Source: Orbilia blumenaviensis
Taxonomy: Eukaryota; Ascomycota; Orbiliomycetes; Orbiliales; Orbiliaceae
Direction: 5' to 3'
NCBI GenBank assembly: GCA_036872755.1
Contig: JAVHNS010000015.1
Span: 1,269,971 to 1,333,970, forward strand
DNA: 64,000 nt
The position numbers and the translations under genes are program-made. A model generated the notes under the pieces. The model did no database searches. It saw nothing but the letters and a program-made list of their open reading frames with translations, and had not been told where the DNA came from. This document shows, piece by piece, positions 22,459 to 32,552 of the stretch. How positions within the stretch are numbered: position 1 is the first letter of the stretch; every line of letters begins with the position of its first letter.

Positions 22459-23556
22459 GATGGTGTATCTAGATTCGATAACGGTATAAATCCGCAGATA
22501 GTATATATATCTCTATATAAGTCAGCTTATATCTATATAAGTCAGCACTGAGTATGATGGTGAATGCTACGCAGGCAAATACTATACGTACTACTGACGC
22601 TATAGCGACTACAGCATGCGTGTACCTACCAGGTATGTCTTTAATGCGTATCTCCGTAGTGTATATCTGGATCTGTAATATATATGCCTGTAATGTATGT
22701 TTGTGATATATGACCGTATATGTCTGTACGTAGGTATGTGAACCAAGGTCTTGAGGCGTGAAGCATGAGGTTCAGCTGAAGTCAAATCAGGAAACCAACT
22801 GGCCCTGGCTACTCTATTTAAATATAAATTTCCTTTCGGCAGCCCTCGACGCTGTTCTACTTGGCTCGATCTAACCATTTTTAAGTACACACTCAGGGGT
22901 TCACTATAATTACTTTTGAGCAACGTTAGGTTCAATCAGCCATTGGCGGGTTGCAATATTTAATTGCATGTGTGTGGGCGAGATTTCTCTCTCTCTCTTG
23001 AGAGTGTTGCACCAAAAACGCGTCGTCTCGCAACTCACCACCTCCCCCCACCAACGAACCAACCATTACCCGTCTACTCACCTATCCATCCAACACTCAC
23101 CATCTCCCACCCAAGCTAGGCTCCCGTCAAAATCATCATCATTATCATCATCACCGCCGCGTCTCCGAGCATCTGCCTGTAAAATGTACGGTGTATGTAC
23201 ATACAGGTGTATGCACGATGTATGTACAGTACATACATACATCCTACGGAAGCTCCGGGCCAGGCTGGCATGGTTAGGAGGTAGTGGGCTATAGTAGGCT
23301 GTCCGGGTCAACAAGGCAAGCATCCATCCGCTCGCTCGTATCGAACTTGATAATGATATAAGTCACATAGATACTGTCGATTATGCCGGTTGTTTTCTAG
23401 TCAGTTACAGGTTGCAGGCAAAATGGCCATTATGTCATCGAGGCACCACCAGAACCTCCTCCCCCCGCACCCCCCACCTCTCCCCCCCTCCCTTCCGCCT
23501 CCAATCTCCCGTCTTCCATATTCGATCTCGCACCTCGCTGAGGCCTCCTCCCTAAG
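22459..23556. other. Intergenic; microsatellites and a perfect inverted repeat
   Basis: TA- and GTAT-rich patches lie around 22500-22740. An inverted repeat (ATGTATGTAC-A-GTACATACAT) lies near 23218-23240. C-rich pyrimidine tracts at 23460-23500 precede the ATG at 23557 and are plausible promoter and leader sequence. No gene is supported. Confidence 0.5.
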
Positions 23557-24720
23557 ATGGCGCAGACCAAGGGTTCTTCCCAGCCTTTCTGTTGCACCGC
23601 GTTCGCCAATGTGGTTGTACCATTCCTATCAAATTATTCGACAAAGTGCGCTGGATGTGTGGTGGAGAAGGGACCAGAACTGGCATCACTCTTCATCCGT
23701 ACCGGATTCTGTCTAAAGCACCAACGGTATCGTCTGGAAGGTAGACATATCGCTAGCGAGTTTCAGAGGCTCGTTGATGACGGCAAGATCAATACAGATC
23801 CTGCAGTCGAGCATCCTCTTGCGGCTTGTGTGTCCTGCTTTCTACCGTTGCAAGTTTGCAACAGTCGGTGCGGGTCCTGGTGGGGAGTTTTCATATCTAG
23901 CCTCGCCGGTTACCTCGTGTACCAGGCGGACAAGAGCGAACGGGCTCCCGAAAAGCGGGTTATCGATCTGACGGGATCCGACTGCTTGTTTCGTCTGCGC
24001 GGCGGCCACCTTCTGCTGTGGAGAATAGTCAACAGCCATCTGGGCTGCGAGGAGAAAAAATACAACCTGCCTGGCACCCTCCCCAAAGATAACCCTTCGC
24101 ACATCGAAGGTGCCCGAATTTTACCAAAAGACTTGGAACAGCTGCCCGACAAAGCAGCGGGCCTCGAAGAAAGCACGCATGAGAGTGCACCGAAAGCCCA
24201 CCCTTCTGGCGGACCTACTCCCAGTAGACCTACCTCAGGCAGACCTACTTCGGCTGGATCCGTTTCGGGTGGATCTGTTTCGAGCGGACCTATTTTGGGT
24301 CTTAAGGCTCAAAACCTGCCACAGCCTGCGAAAAGCCTGCCTCCTCTCCAAGTCTTCGGCAAAGAGAACGAAGATATACGAAAATCCAGTTCAAAGCGAC
24401 CGCTCTCTCCGGAGTCTCGCGAGACCAAACAATTCGACGCCAAGAAATACTACCCCAGGTACTCCAAGATGAAGGCCGAAGGAAAACTGCCCAGCAGGCC
24501 AATGGTTTCGCCAAAAAGTCTGACCACGTCCCTGGCACAACCCAGCGATAGCTGCAATAATAGAACGGAAATGCTTTACCCTAACTACTGTAGGCTTAAA
24601 GCGGAAGGGAAGGTCCCTGACAGGCGAGCCGTATTAGGGCGCCTAGCGGCCCAAAATCAAGCTCTCCAACCCGGGAAACGACAGCTAAGCAATGCTAAAG
24701 ACAGTGCGCAGTCTATCTAG
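23557..24720 (+). CDS. Cys-rich protein with TLH-tail-like module and a duplicated YPxY-KAEGK motif (387 residues)
   Basis: Seen: a single-exon frame from ATG 23557 to TAG. Residues 10-110 hold a Cys cluster: FCCTAF, KCAGCVVEKG, FCLKHQ, ACVSCFLPLQVC, SRCGSWW. The ACVSCFLPLQVC element matches my memory of the conserved C-x2-C-x3-P-x3-C signature in the C-terminal region of fungal TLH proteins; it was not aligned. A Ser/Thr/Gly/Pro-rich repeat follows (about residues 215-250: SRPTSGRPTSAGS, VSGGSVSSG). Two copies of a ~17-residue motif then occur about 42 residues apart: YYPRYSKMKAEGKLPSR near 297 and LYPNYCRLKAEGKVPDR near 338. Inference: a zinc-binding protein with two short docking-type motifs. 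Confidence 0.65.
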   Translation: MAQTKGSSQPFCCTAFANVVVPFLSNYSTKCAGCVVEKGPELASLFIRTGFCLKHQRYRLEGRHIASEFQRLVDDGKINTDPAVEHPLAACVSCFLPLQVCNSRCGSWWGVFISSLAGYLVYQADKSERAPEKRVIDLTGSDCLFRLRGGHLLLWRIVNSHLGCEEKKYNLPGTLPKDNPSHIEGARILPKDLEQLPDKAAGLEESTHESAPKAHPSGGPTPSRPTSGRPTSAGSVSGGSVSSGPILGLKAQNLPQPAKSLPPLQVFGKENEDIRKSSSKRPLSPESRETKQFDAKKYYPRYSKMKAEGKLPSRPMVSPKSLTTSLAQPSDSCNNRTEMLYPNYCRLKAEGKVPDRRAVLGRLAAQNQALQPGKRQLSNAKDSAQSI

Positions 24721-25364
24721 CATCGGATCAAGCCTTGCCAGCGCTTTCCCATCTCTGGAAATGCCCGGCGTCCTTCGCCCCTTTATTTCCTCAATCTATA
24801 TTTCTCCGTATTGTTCCATTCTAGTTCTTTTTTGTGGGCTCTTCTTCCTCTACTTCTTCCTGTTTTTTTTTTTGTTTTTTTTCTGATTATTTACCTTCGC
24901 CCAAACATGCGAGACTAGGCGATTACGTTTTTTCCTGTTGATCTATACCATTGAATGCCAATGGAATACAGGAAGGCATGATTTTCTGTTAGCTTCAACT
25001 GCTCGATTTCTGACAATGTCCCGTACGAATGCTATAAGACCACTGCCAATATCCGCTTCCGCTATTGTCGTCCGGCGAAGGAGCGCAAGTAGTCCGAGAG
25101 CACTTGGGGCAATCTTGGTGAGTGTATACTCCGTTCCTCTAGTCTCGGTCCCAGACGCTGTTGACCACCCGTTCCTCATAGTTTCACGACCAAGTTGTCC
25201 TAATTTCCTCGAAATATCAGATCCCGAAAATGTTTTCATAATCGGCATGCCTACGTTCTGCCCAAGCCTGCTCCGTTTTCTCCCTCCCATCTCCACTCTC
25301 TCCTCTTCCGTCTTCACTCTCCCGTCCTCACTCCCCATATCACTTATTTCATATTACCTACTCA
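24721..25364. other. Intergenic with one copy of a dispersed motif
   Basis: T-rich low complexity lies at 24850-24890. One copy of the dispersed motif lies at 25141-25168. Pyrimidine-rich sequence at 25270-25340 directly before the next ATG fits a fungal promoter and leader. An overlapping open frame (24938-25402) is not favoured. Confidence 0.5.
25141..25168 (+). repeat. Dispersed short motif, copy 1
   Basis: Contains TCTCGGTCCCAGACGC followed by TGTTGACCAC. Other copies are at 40231, 42488 and 51894, all on the plus strand. Confidence 0.7.
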
Positions 25365-26342
25365 ATGGCACCCCAATCCTCTCTAGCGCTGCCGATGAAT
25401 GATAGCGGGTTAGGCGGCTTCAGCATCGAGGAACTCGAAGATATCTTCAACAGTGACGGCTTCGAGGAGCTCGCGGCAGCGACCAACGGGAAACTCCAGT
25501 TCGCCATTGCCGAAGATTCGGCCAAAGAGCCGGCGTCACGCACAAACGATCGCGGGTTCGAGGAGTCTTTAAGAGCTATGGCGCCCAACACACAGGAAGT
25601 CGATGCTTTGTTCGACGACGATGAATTCGACCGCCTGGTAGACCAGGAGGCCAAAATACCCGGTGTAAATGCCCAATATCCAAGAAAGCCTGTTACTGGC
25701 GAGAAAATGGACGAGCATGCTACCACCACTGCTTCTAAATGCACTAGCGATGGTGTTGTCAAGCTGGAGAAGACCAACGGACCTGTTGTTCCCGGGAAAA
25801 CGATCGAAAATGCTGTCACTATTGTCTCTGAATGCGCTAGTGGCAATTCTGTCAAGTCTGAGGAGACTGGTGAGCATGGTATCGAGCGCGAAGAAACGGC
25901 GGAACCCGCGACCGGCCTCGATGAGCCCACCAGCACCCCGGCACAGCTGACACCGCTGGAGTTCCTTGCATCAGATGTTTTCTTGGACTTAGCTCAGAAG
26001 CACGGTCTATGCCGTGACGATTTTGTGACCTTCACTGCGGCCTTGAAAAACTTCGCGATCCCGCAGAACTCCGCATCGAAAAGGAAACCTCGGAAAAGTG
26101 CAACGGCGGCCCCTCCAAAACGCCTACATTCACCTAAACAAACTATATTGGAGCAAGTTTGCAAACAAGGAAATGGAAGCCCAAGACTAGCAGGCGGGAG
26201 GCAGCCATATGGAGTCGACGACCCACAAATTGAAAGCAGCCGAGCGGGCGAGCGAAGGTCCTACAAGAAGGGATTCACCACCGGTGACAAAAGGTCCTTC
26301 AAGAAGGCATCCACGGCCGGCAAACAACCAGCACGAAGATAA
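25365..26342 (+). CDS. Unknown 325-residue protein, acidic N-terminus and basic repeat tail
   Basis: Seen: a single open frame from ATG 25365. The N-terminal ~100 residues are acidic with repeated patterns (IEELEDIFNSDGFEEL, VDALFDDDEFDRLV). The middle is Ser/Thr/Glu-rich. A short helical segment (LEFLASDVFLDLAQKHG) precedes a Lys/Arg-rich tail with SKRKPRKS and a small repeat (RRSYKKGFTTG, KRSFKKASTAG). It is probably nuclear, judging from the basic tail. The family is not recognised. The charge layout (acidic head, basic tail) is common in chromatin-associated proteins, but that is not evidence of function. Confidence 0.6.
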   Translation: MAPQSSLALPMNDSGLGGFSIEELEDIFNSDGFEELAAATNGKLQFAIAEDSAKEPASRTNDRGFEESLRAMAPNTQEVDALFDDDEFDRLVDQEAKIPGVNAQYPRKPVTGEKMDEHATTTASKCTSDGVVKLEKTNGPVVPGKTIENAVTIVSECASGNSVKSEETGEHGIEREETAEPATGLDEPTSTPAQLTPLEFLASDVFLDLAQKHGLCRDDFVTFTAALKNFAIPQNSASKRKPRKSATAAPPKRLHSPKQTILEQVCKQGNGSPRLAGGRQPYGVDDPQIESSRAGERRSYKKGFTTGDKRSFKKASTAGKQPARR

Positions 26343-26776
26343 AAATATATCTGCCCCGGCGACCAACCACAAAAAAAAAAAATACAATAAAATAAAAATA
26401 AAGGAGGAGGGCGAGAATAGAAGGAAAATGGGAACAAGTAAAGGACGGCACCCAGGGACAGGAAAAATGGGGGGGGGGGGGGGGGGGGGTGAAGAATTAA
26501 TAATCAAAATATGCTTTTTTCATATCATAATACCTGCTGTGCCCTTATGTTTCAAAGACGGTAGACCTGAATACTAGTAGCCTAGTATTCTTCATATTGT
26601 TATAATTTTTTTCCCTTTAAATTTGTGTTACCACTCGGCCTGAACGGATGGGCTACTTTTGTATGTACCTCTTAAGCTAGTGCCTTACTCAACTAATACG
26701 GGGAAGCCAATGCCGCATTTACGTCTTTAAAGCTCCTAGCTCTGAAGGAGGGATTGCCTTTGAATGAACGAAAACA

Positions 26777-26812
<36 letters not shown>

Positions 26813-27513
26813 CGTAATGATGCACGTGGCAGCATGCCCTCCAAGTGATATGCGCATGTTACACAACTTAATTCCAACGTCACCACAACACCTGCAGTCG
26901 GCCCTTGGGGGTGGGATTTGGTTCGGAGCTAGCTATATTTTTCCAAGTATATGCATGGTGAGGGGTATAGGGATACCCCACTCGTATGAACCGATAGCTC
27001 GGAGCTAGGTTTTAGTGCGTACACGTAGTAGTGTCGAATTTCGGGGCTCTTTACCAAGACTCCCAGCTGCAATTCCAGCCGTATTAATATCAATCCTGGC
27101 ATGCAACTATCCTAGCGAAGCGTATTTAGGCAAGGAGAGGTTGGGAAGAAATGGGAGGCCAAATATCGCACCCAAGAAGGAAATCGCTACACCTCAGCGA
27201 ACAGTCTCCTAGGCAAGGCAAATATTGGACCGTCATAGGCTGAATAATCATTCATGTAGATAATTAATAGAGATCATCGTGCTCAATTTAACCATAACCC
27301 TGGTTTCCGTTGAACTGAATGGTAGCGGCCTGCGAAGGTCGTTTGTGTTGAATGCATATGTTTTGGTGGACGAGCAATTGCTGTTGCATTTTGGGAACTA
27401 GTTACTACAACCCAACCCAACAACAACCCAAACCAGCACCATCACTGCTCGACACCATCGCCACGATCATCACCTAACATCATCTCCATCATCACCTAGC
27501 GCCGGCTGCCACG
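26343..27513. repeat. Intergenic with homopolymer tracts
   Basis: A G tract of about 21 lies at 26469-26489 and a T tract of about 33 at 26780-26812. The last ~100 bp before 27514 are CA/CCA-rich leader-like sequence. No gene is supported. Confidence 0.7.
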
Positions 27514-28969
27514 ATGGATCACCACTGGGTAGATAGCGTCCGAGAAATTCCGGAAGGTTTGCAGGGTGTATTTACAGTTACCACGCTTCAGGAACTAAAA
27601 CGGCGTGCGTGTGCACAGACGGGGCCTGGCGCTCGCAAGGCCAAGGAACGCCGTGATAGGGCAGTCCAAACACTATCCCGGTACCGAAGCTGCCTGCAAA
27701 GCCACAACCACTACCAAGTAAGCTATCGGAACGATGACGGCGATGCAACTGGTGGAACTCTGTTCCCGGTCTTCCATCCAACCAAGACCCAGTTTGCCGA
27801 TTTTGAACGGTTAATGGAGAAGGCACAAGAATTAACGCACGAAATCGGGACTGGCCTCTTCATAATCAAGGTTCCACGGGAAGCGATCATCGGGCAGTCG
27901 GGAACCAAAAACAAGAAGCGCTCAAAGCCTATCCTTCCCTTTTACAAGCAGACCACGAAGAAAGTCGTCAGCCTGGATGCCACCAAAAGCCAAGATTGTG
28001 GAGACAGCAAACGAAAATGTGCACCACTATGGCAAGATTTCCCTACCTTTCCGACTATTGGGTACAAGGTGACGTCTTCCGTCTCAAAAGCACCAACTGA
28101 TCTCTCTAAGTGGGTGACGGGCGGAGGTGAGGATGAAGATTTCCAGCAAGCCGTTTCGAGTTGGAGTGATCCTAAATGGAAAGTCCGATACTATGGTGAC
28201 CTCAATGCAGGGCAAAACCTTAAACGGCAGCTTGAGATGGCCCACCCGCTTATGGAATCGTTGCCCGGCTGCATAATGCAGCAACTTGGTATGGATATCC
28301 CGGGGATCAATTCTCCGTACTACTACCTCTCCGAAAGGCACTCTCTCTTCTCTCTACATGTCGAGGATTTAAACACCATGTCGGTCAACTATCATGCGGG
28401 AGGCGACGCGAAGGTCTGGTTTGTAGTCCACCCGGCGGCGCGGAAGGAACTGGAGAAGTGCATCAAAAAACACGTTGGGTTTCCCGGGGAGGCTGTTATT
28501 ACTAGTGGGGGATCGCGGTCATGTGGACAGTTCGTTCGGCATTTGTCCGTCTTCATCCTACCGGACGTCCTACAGAATTGGGGAATTCGTTTTGTCAAAG
28601 TCTCACAGCAAGCGGAGGAAATGGTAGTAACTATGCCACACGCTTACCACCAAGGTTTGTGTTCCCGGCCCTACCCCCCATTTGCTCCTGGAACCGTTCT
28701 TCGGGAATAACAGCTAACGTTGAGTAGGGTATAACGCCGGCCTTGCCCGGAATGTCGCCGTCAACTACATGCCGGAGAGTCTATCTTACAAGCTACTCAG
28801 ACATGTGGACTGCTCTCAAAGCTGTGGTCTCGGCGTCACAGGGGTCCAGGTGGATCCCTCTGAGATTATATCTGCGAGGGGGTTTGCTGATGACGAAACC
28901 ATAAAGGCTCTACAGCAGCTGCGCATGCTCAGGATGCAGGTAAAAATGGAGGCGTCAGATGAGGAGTGA
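27514..28969 (+). CDS. JmjN-JmjC domain protein, KDM4/JHDM3 type, probably catalytically competent
   Basis: Model: exons 27514-28654 and 28728-28969 (intron 73 bp, branch-like CTAAC), 460 residues. A JmjN-like segment near residue 88 reads FPVFHPTKTQFADF. The JmjC core has YYGDLNAG (the 2-oxoglutarate Tyr), PGINSPYYYL, LHVEDLNTMSVNYHAG, AKVWF, CGQFVRH, TMPHAYHQG and then YNAG across the splice. Compared with KDM4A from memory, the iron ligands His/Glu (H-x-E in LHVED) and distal His (AYHQG) are present, as are the Asn and Lys of the cofactor site. The zinc site (Cys and His of CGQFVRH, plus a Cys pair CSQSC in exon 2) also looks kept. Known role of the family: Fe(II)/2-oxoglutarate-dependent demethylation of histone lysines (H3K9/K36). 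The protein is short, with no PHD, Tudor or C2H2 domain seen. Substrate is unproven. Confidence 0.85.
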
Positions 28970-30141
28970 CACACCTCCTCTACATATTTATATTCGGCCC
29001 AGCCACTCCCCATCTTATCGTGTTAGTATAGAAGCGAGAAATGCTTAGTTAAACAGGAGGGAGAAACCGATGCACCCATGTAGGTGACGAGATCTCATAT
29101 GTTTTTAAAAGCTGTATTTCGCTCAACTGCCGCATCAGGACTGAGCTAGCCAAACCACGGTTGTATATATTTGCTTAGTCTCCAGCAGCTGCACGGACTA
29201 TATATTGGGAAATACGTGGTCTATCATAATTCACCGATCCGGCTAGCGTATACCCCTTCTTCGATCGAATTTGGGAAATAGGGGACCAACGCTTGGCCTA
29301 TATAAACTGCGATCACAGTATGGGGGGAGCGGACATCAAACTCGCGGCTGCTATGATGTATCACTCTATCCATTTGAAACCCATATTGAAGCGTCAGCGG
29401 GGATAAATTACAGCAGAGAGCATCGGTACAATGCTAACCTTCCGAAAAAATGAGGGCACGCTCTAGAACATATATATATTCTTTGGTACTTCATTTACAT
29501 CAGATACACAGCGATTAGGGGTATTTCTGAGAAATTACAAAGAGGCCCGATCAACTCAGATGATATTACTAGATAGACTCGTGGTATCGCGCCTCGTGTT
29601 TGTGATCTCTTCCATTCAGTATTTGGAGTGTTGGTTGCGAGATCTCCAGATAGCGATATATAGAGGGAAGACTTGCTGACAGCGATAGACAGATAGATAG
29701 GTAGATAGATTGATAGAGATCTCGAGTGGTGGTCGATAGAGGAACGGAAATACTCTGCAAACGTACTCGACCTGCTTAAGTACTTACCTATAGAACAACC
29801 TTAAGTCACTTCGTAGGAGTTTATCTACAAAGTCAAAGGGCTCTCTGTATATATACATTGAGGATCGTCGAGCGACGATGAAGAATATACCCTCTAAATA
29901 GAAGGTCTATACTATTTTTTAACATACCGTCAAAAAGCATATATTAGTATAATTCTGGGCACCGGCCGTTACCGGACTAAAGGAAAGCTACATATATGCG
30001 TACGTTTCACAATATCGAGACGTTGCGTTGGCTCAGTACTTCAACTTAACACTCCCCAAACCCACCCCATCTCCGAACCATCGCAGCCACATCCATATCC
30101 TCCCACTCCTGCTTCCCAGCTAAGACTAACCAAGAAACAAA
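28970..30141. other. Intergenic
   Basis: GATA/TAGA-rich microsatellite sequence lies at about 29680-29720, with TA-rich patches at 29465 and 29840. CCA-rich leader sequence precedes 30142. No gene is supported. Confidence 0.5.
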
Positions 30142-31389
30142 ATGCCAGACGGTCTAACCAACTTGCAGTGGGCAGACCAGCTCAGCAGCACCCCGCCTTT
30201 GGCGAGGTATACCACGGAACAAGTCAAGGAGCTCGCCGCCGGGGTTAGGAGTAGCAAAGTATCCAGCCAGACCCTCAGTTCGGCAAGACAGGGCATCATG
30301 GAGCATCAAGCCATCATCCGACGATACAACATATCCTTCCGCTCAGCGTATGGGGTCCTAACACCCATTTTTGAACCAAACGAAGAGCAGGTGAAGATAG
30401 GCTTTGATATGATGGTATATGACGCGCTACGCTTGTGTGGGGACAAGGTGCCCTGCTTCCTCCTCAAACACCCCCCAAGCACACTCCGTGCCTTCCCAGA
30501 CGACCACCCGGAGAGGGACACTGTATCTATAGTACGTTATGTCAACAAAAGTGCCTGTAGCATCCAACAATACAAGGACTATCTGGACGAAAACCCTGAG
30601 AAAAAGAAGCATCTCGGCGTTAAGCTTTACAACAATTCGCCACCCAGGCGGAAGGAGAATCAAACTTTGCTGCCTGAGCTGGATTCCGAAATGTGGAGGG
30701 AACTAGACACCGTGGGGTACCGTTGCAGCCAGAACGGCAAATCGACAAGGAACAATGCGGACATAAAGGCTTGGAAGATTGCTGCTGCTGCCGCTGTTGA
30801 CGGGGAAGATTCCGACGACATTGATGATCAGCAAGCTATTCATGCACTCGACACGTGTGCACGGAAGGGTTTGGGCAGCCGGACACTCGAAGTATTGGGC
30901 GGGACACGGTTGGCATTCAAGCTCGCTGGGGCTCCAGTACCGGAGCTCGAAAACCTCCCTGGCTGCTCGATCCGGGCACTCAGGCGGCACGGCTACCTCG
31001 AAGCGCTGAAGTACTTCTGTCAGCCGGTACTTAGAGTCCGTGAGCAGGTCCCTCGCCCGCTAGGTTTTGGGGAAGTTGGGTCCCTTACTGTACAGTATCT
31101 CGTCGCCGGCGGAGCTACAATGTGGTATATCGCCAACCCCAAGGATAACAAAACGGTCAAGGAATTCATGTGCCTGCATTTTGGCGACCGCTTCGTTGAA
31201 ACTGCAGAGGGGATATACGAAGATATACATGTGAAGTGCGAGCAGAAAACCCGACACTTGGAGATCTTCGTCAAGCCGGATCTCTTAGAATCGGCGGGGA
31301 TCAAACTGCACCGCGTCGTGCAGCTCCCAGGAGAATGTATGGTGACCTTTCCGTACGCTAATTTTCAAGGTACTCCACCTCAGACCGCT

Positions 31390-31428
<39 letters not shown>

Positions 31429-31724
31429 CGGTTACGCTAATTCGCGTAGAAATCAGCTTGAAGAAATCGATGTCTCTGACGTCGCTGTATCTCCCGTTCG
31501 ATCGCATACATCAGCTCCAGAACTACAAGGGCTGTAACATGGCATGCGGACTCGCTCAAGCGGAAGGAGGTAGCGATGGTATCCCGGACGTGCGTGACAT
31601 TGAATCCGTCGGTTGGGTCGACTTTGCCGGTGCTAAGAAGTTTTCAAAACGCGTCAAGGAGATACTGGAGCATATTCGCCAGACGGATGGCTCGGCTCGG
31701 GACAACGAACGCGAGGATAAATGA
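30142..31724 (+). CDS. Diverged JmjN-JmjC paralog lacking iron-binding residues (pseudoenzyme)
   Basis: Model: exons 30142-31369 and 31450-31724, 500 residues. The intron (80 bp) includes a run of 38 T. The layout follows the gene at 27514: a weak JmjN-like segment (LTPIFEPNEEQ), then ENLPGCSIRAL, PLGFGEVGSLTVQYLVAGG, TMWYI, TRHLEIFVKPDLLESAGI and TFPYANFQG, with the intron at the same place. Where the partner has LHVED and AYHQG, this protein has LGFGE and ANFQG, so all three iron ligands are replaced. The cofactor Asn and Lys are also changed (VQY, GATMW). The structural zinc Cys/His (CEQKTRH) and a late Cys pair (GCNMAC) are kept. A non-catalytic, fold-retaining role is inferred. The frame is intact, so it is not an obvious pseudogene. 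Confidence 0.75.
31370..31449 (+). other. Intron with a 38-T tract
   Basis: GT at 31370 and AG at 31449. T tract 31391-31428, followed by a branch-like CTAAT and the CGTAG acceptor. Splicing here restores the frame and matches the intron of the paralog (28655-28727). Confidence 0.75.
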
Positions 31725-32552
31725 TATTTCTTTCTGATTACTGGCTGCCCCGGTCCTGTCAATAACACAGCATACTACCTGTTAATATGCCTTAACCGCT
31801 GTTGTCGTCAATATCCAAATTTATATATTGAATATCTGATAAAAAGATCCGGACACAACTTATTGGTGGTGTAGACCGCGCAAGCCCCCAGCTATGAAAG
31901 CATTTAACTCCAACCTCTGCGTGCACTAAAGCGCTTATGCGGCACAGTGGGGACAAAGCATTGTATCTCATAAAATCAATTTAGTCGCGAGGCTGCACAC
32001 TGCATACACATATACGAAGTACTGCAAGTGAGATAACCGTGGTATACCTAGTTATGGGGAGGAATTCTGCGTTGTGGCTGTTGTGCCAAGATGAAGTTGG
32101 TCGCCTTGGTTACCGGGCCAAGAAAAACAATCAAAAAGGGGCGCAACACAAAGTCTAATTCCATTATTTACAATCCAAACTCCCGACCACCAACTAACAT
32201 CCATCTCAGAACATCATCCAACCAGACACCCATACAGAACTAACGAACGAGAATACCAGGATTTCGAATGACGATGACATCTTCTAGCTTCGGGTAGATC
32301 ACACTGCAGGACTGGTAGCAGGCTCCCTAATGATATGAGTCTCGCGAGGACCGGGTGTGATGTACGCGATTCTAGATGGTGTAGTAGTCGCGTTACTTAC
32401 TAACCAGAGAGTGAGTGGAGACAGGACTTCTTCCGGATTGCTGCACTGCATCGCAGGACTGGTAGCAGGTTCCCTTCATGCGAATCTCGCGAGGACCGGG
32501 TGCAGAGCAGAAATCGACTATCGGCGATGTTCTTCGGGCCGTTGCCTCACGG
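31725..32552. repeat. Intergenic; one ~70-bp unit duplicated 146 bp apart
   Basis: GCAGGACTGGTAGCAGG and the following CTCGCGAGGACCGGGTG occur near 32307-32357 and again near 32453-32503. CA-rich sequence with a short ATG frame (32269) lies just upstream and looks like a transcript leader. No protein gene is supported. Confidence 0.6.

Noticed and set aside
24938..25402. 154-codon open frame before the gene at 25365
   Set aside because: It overlaps the start of a better-supported gene, and its composition fits a pyrimidine-rich leader. No motif is present.
28655..28710. Extension of the JmjC gene through the intron to the stop at 28710
   Set aside because: The unspliced frame loses the conserved segment after the distal His. 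Splicing at 28655/28728 restores it and the zinc-site Cys pair.
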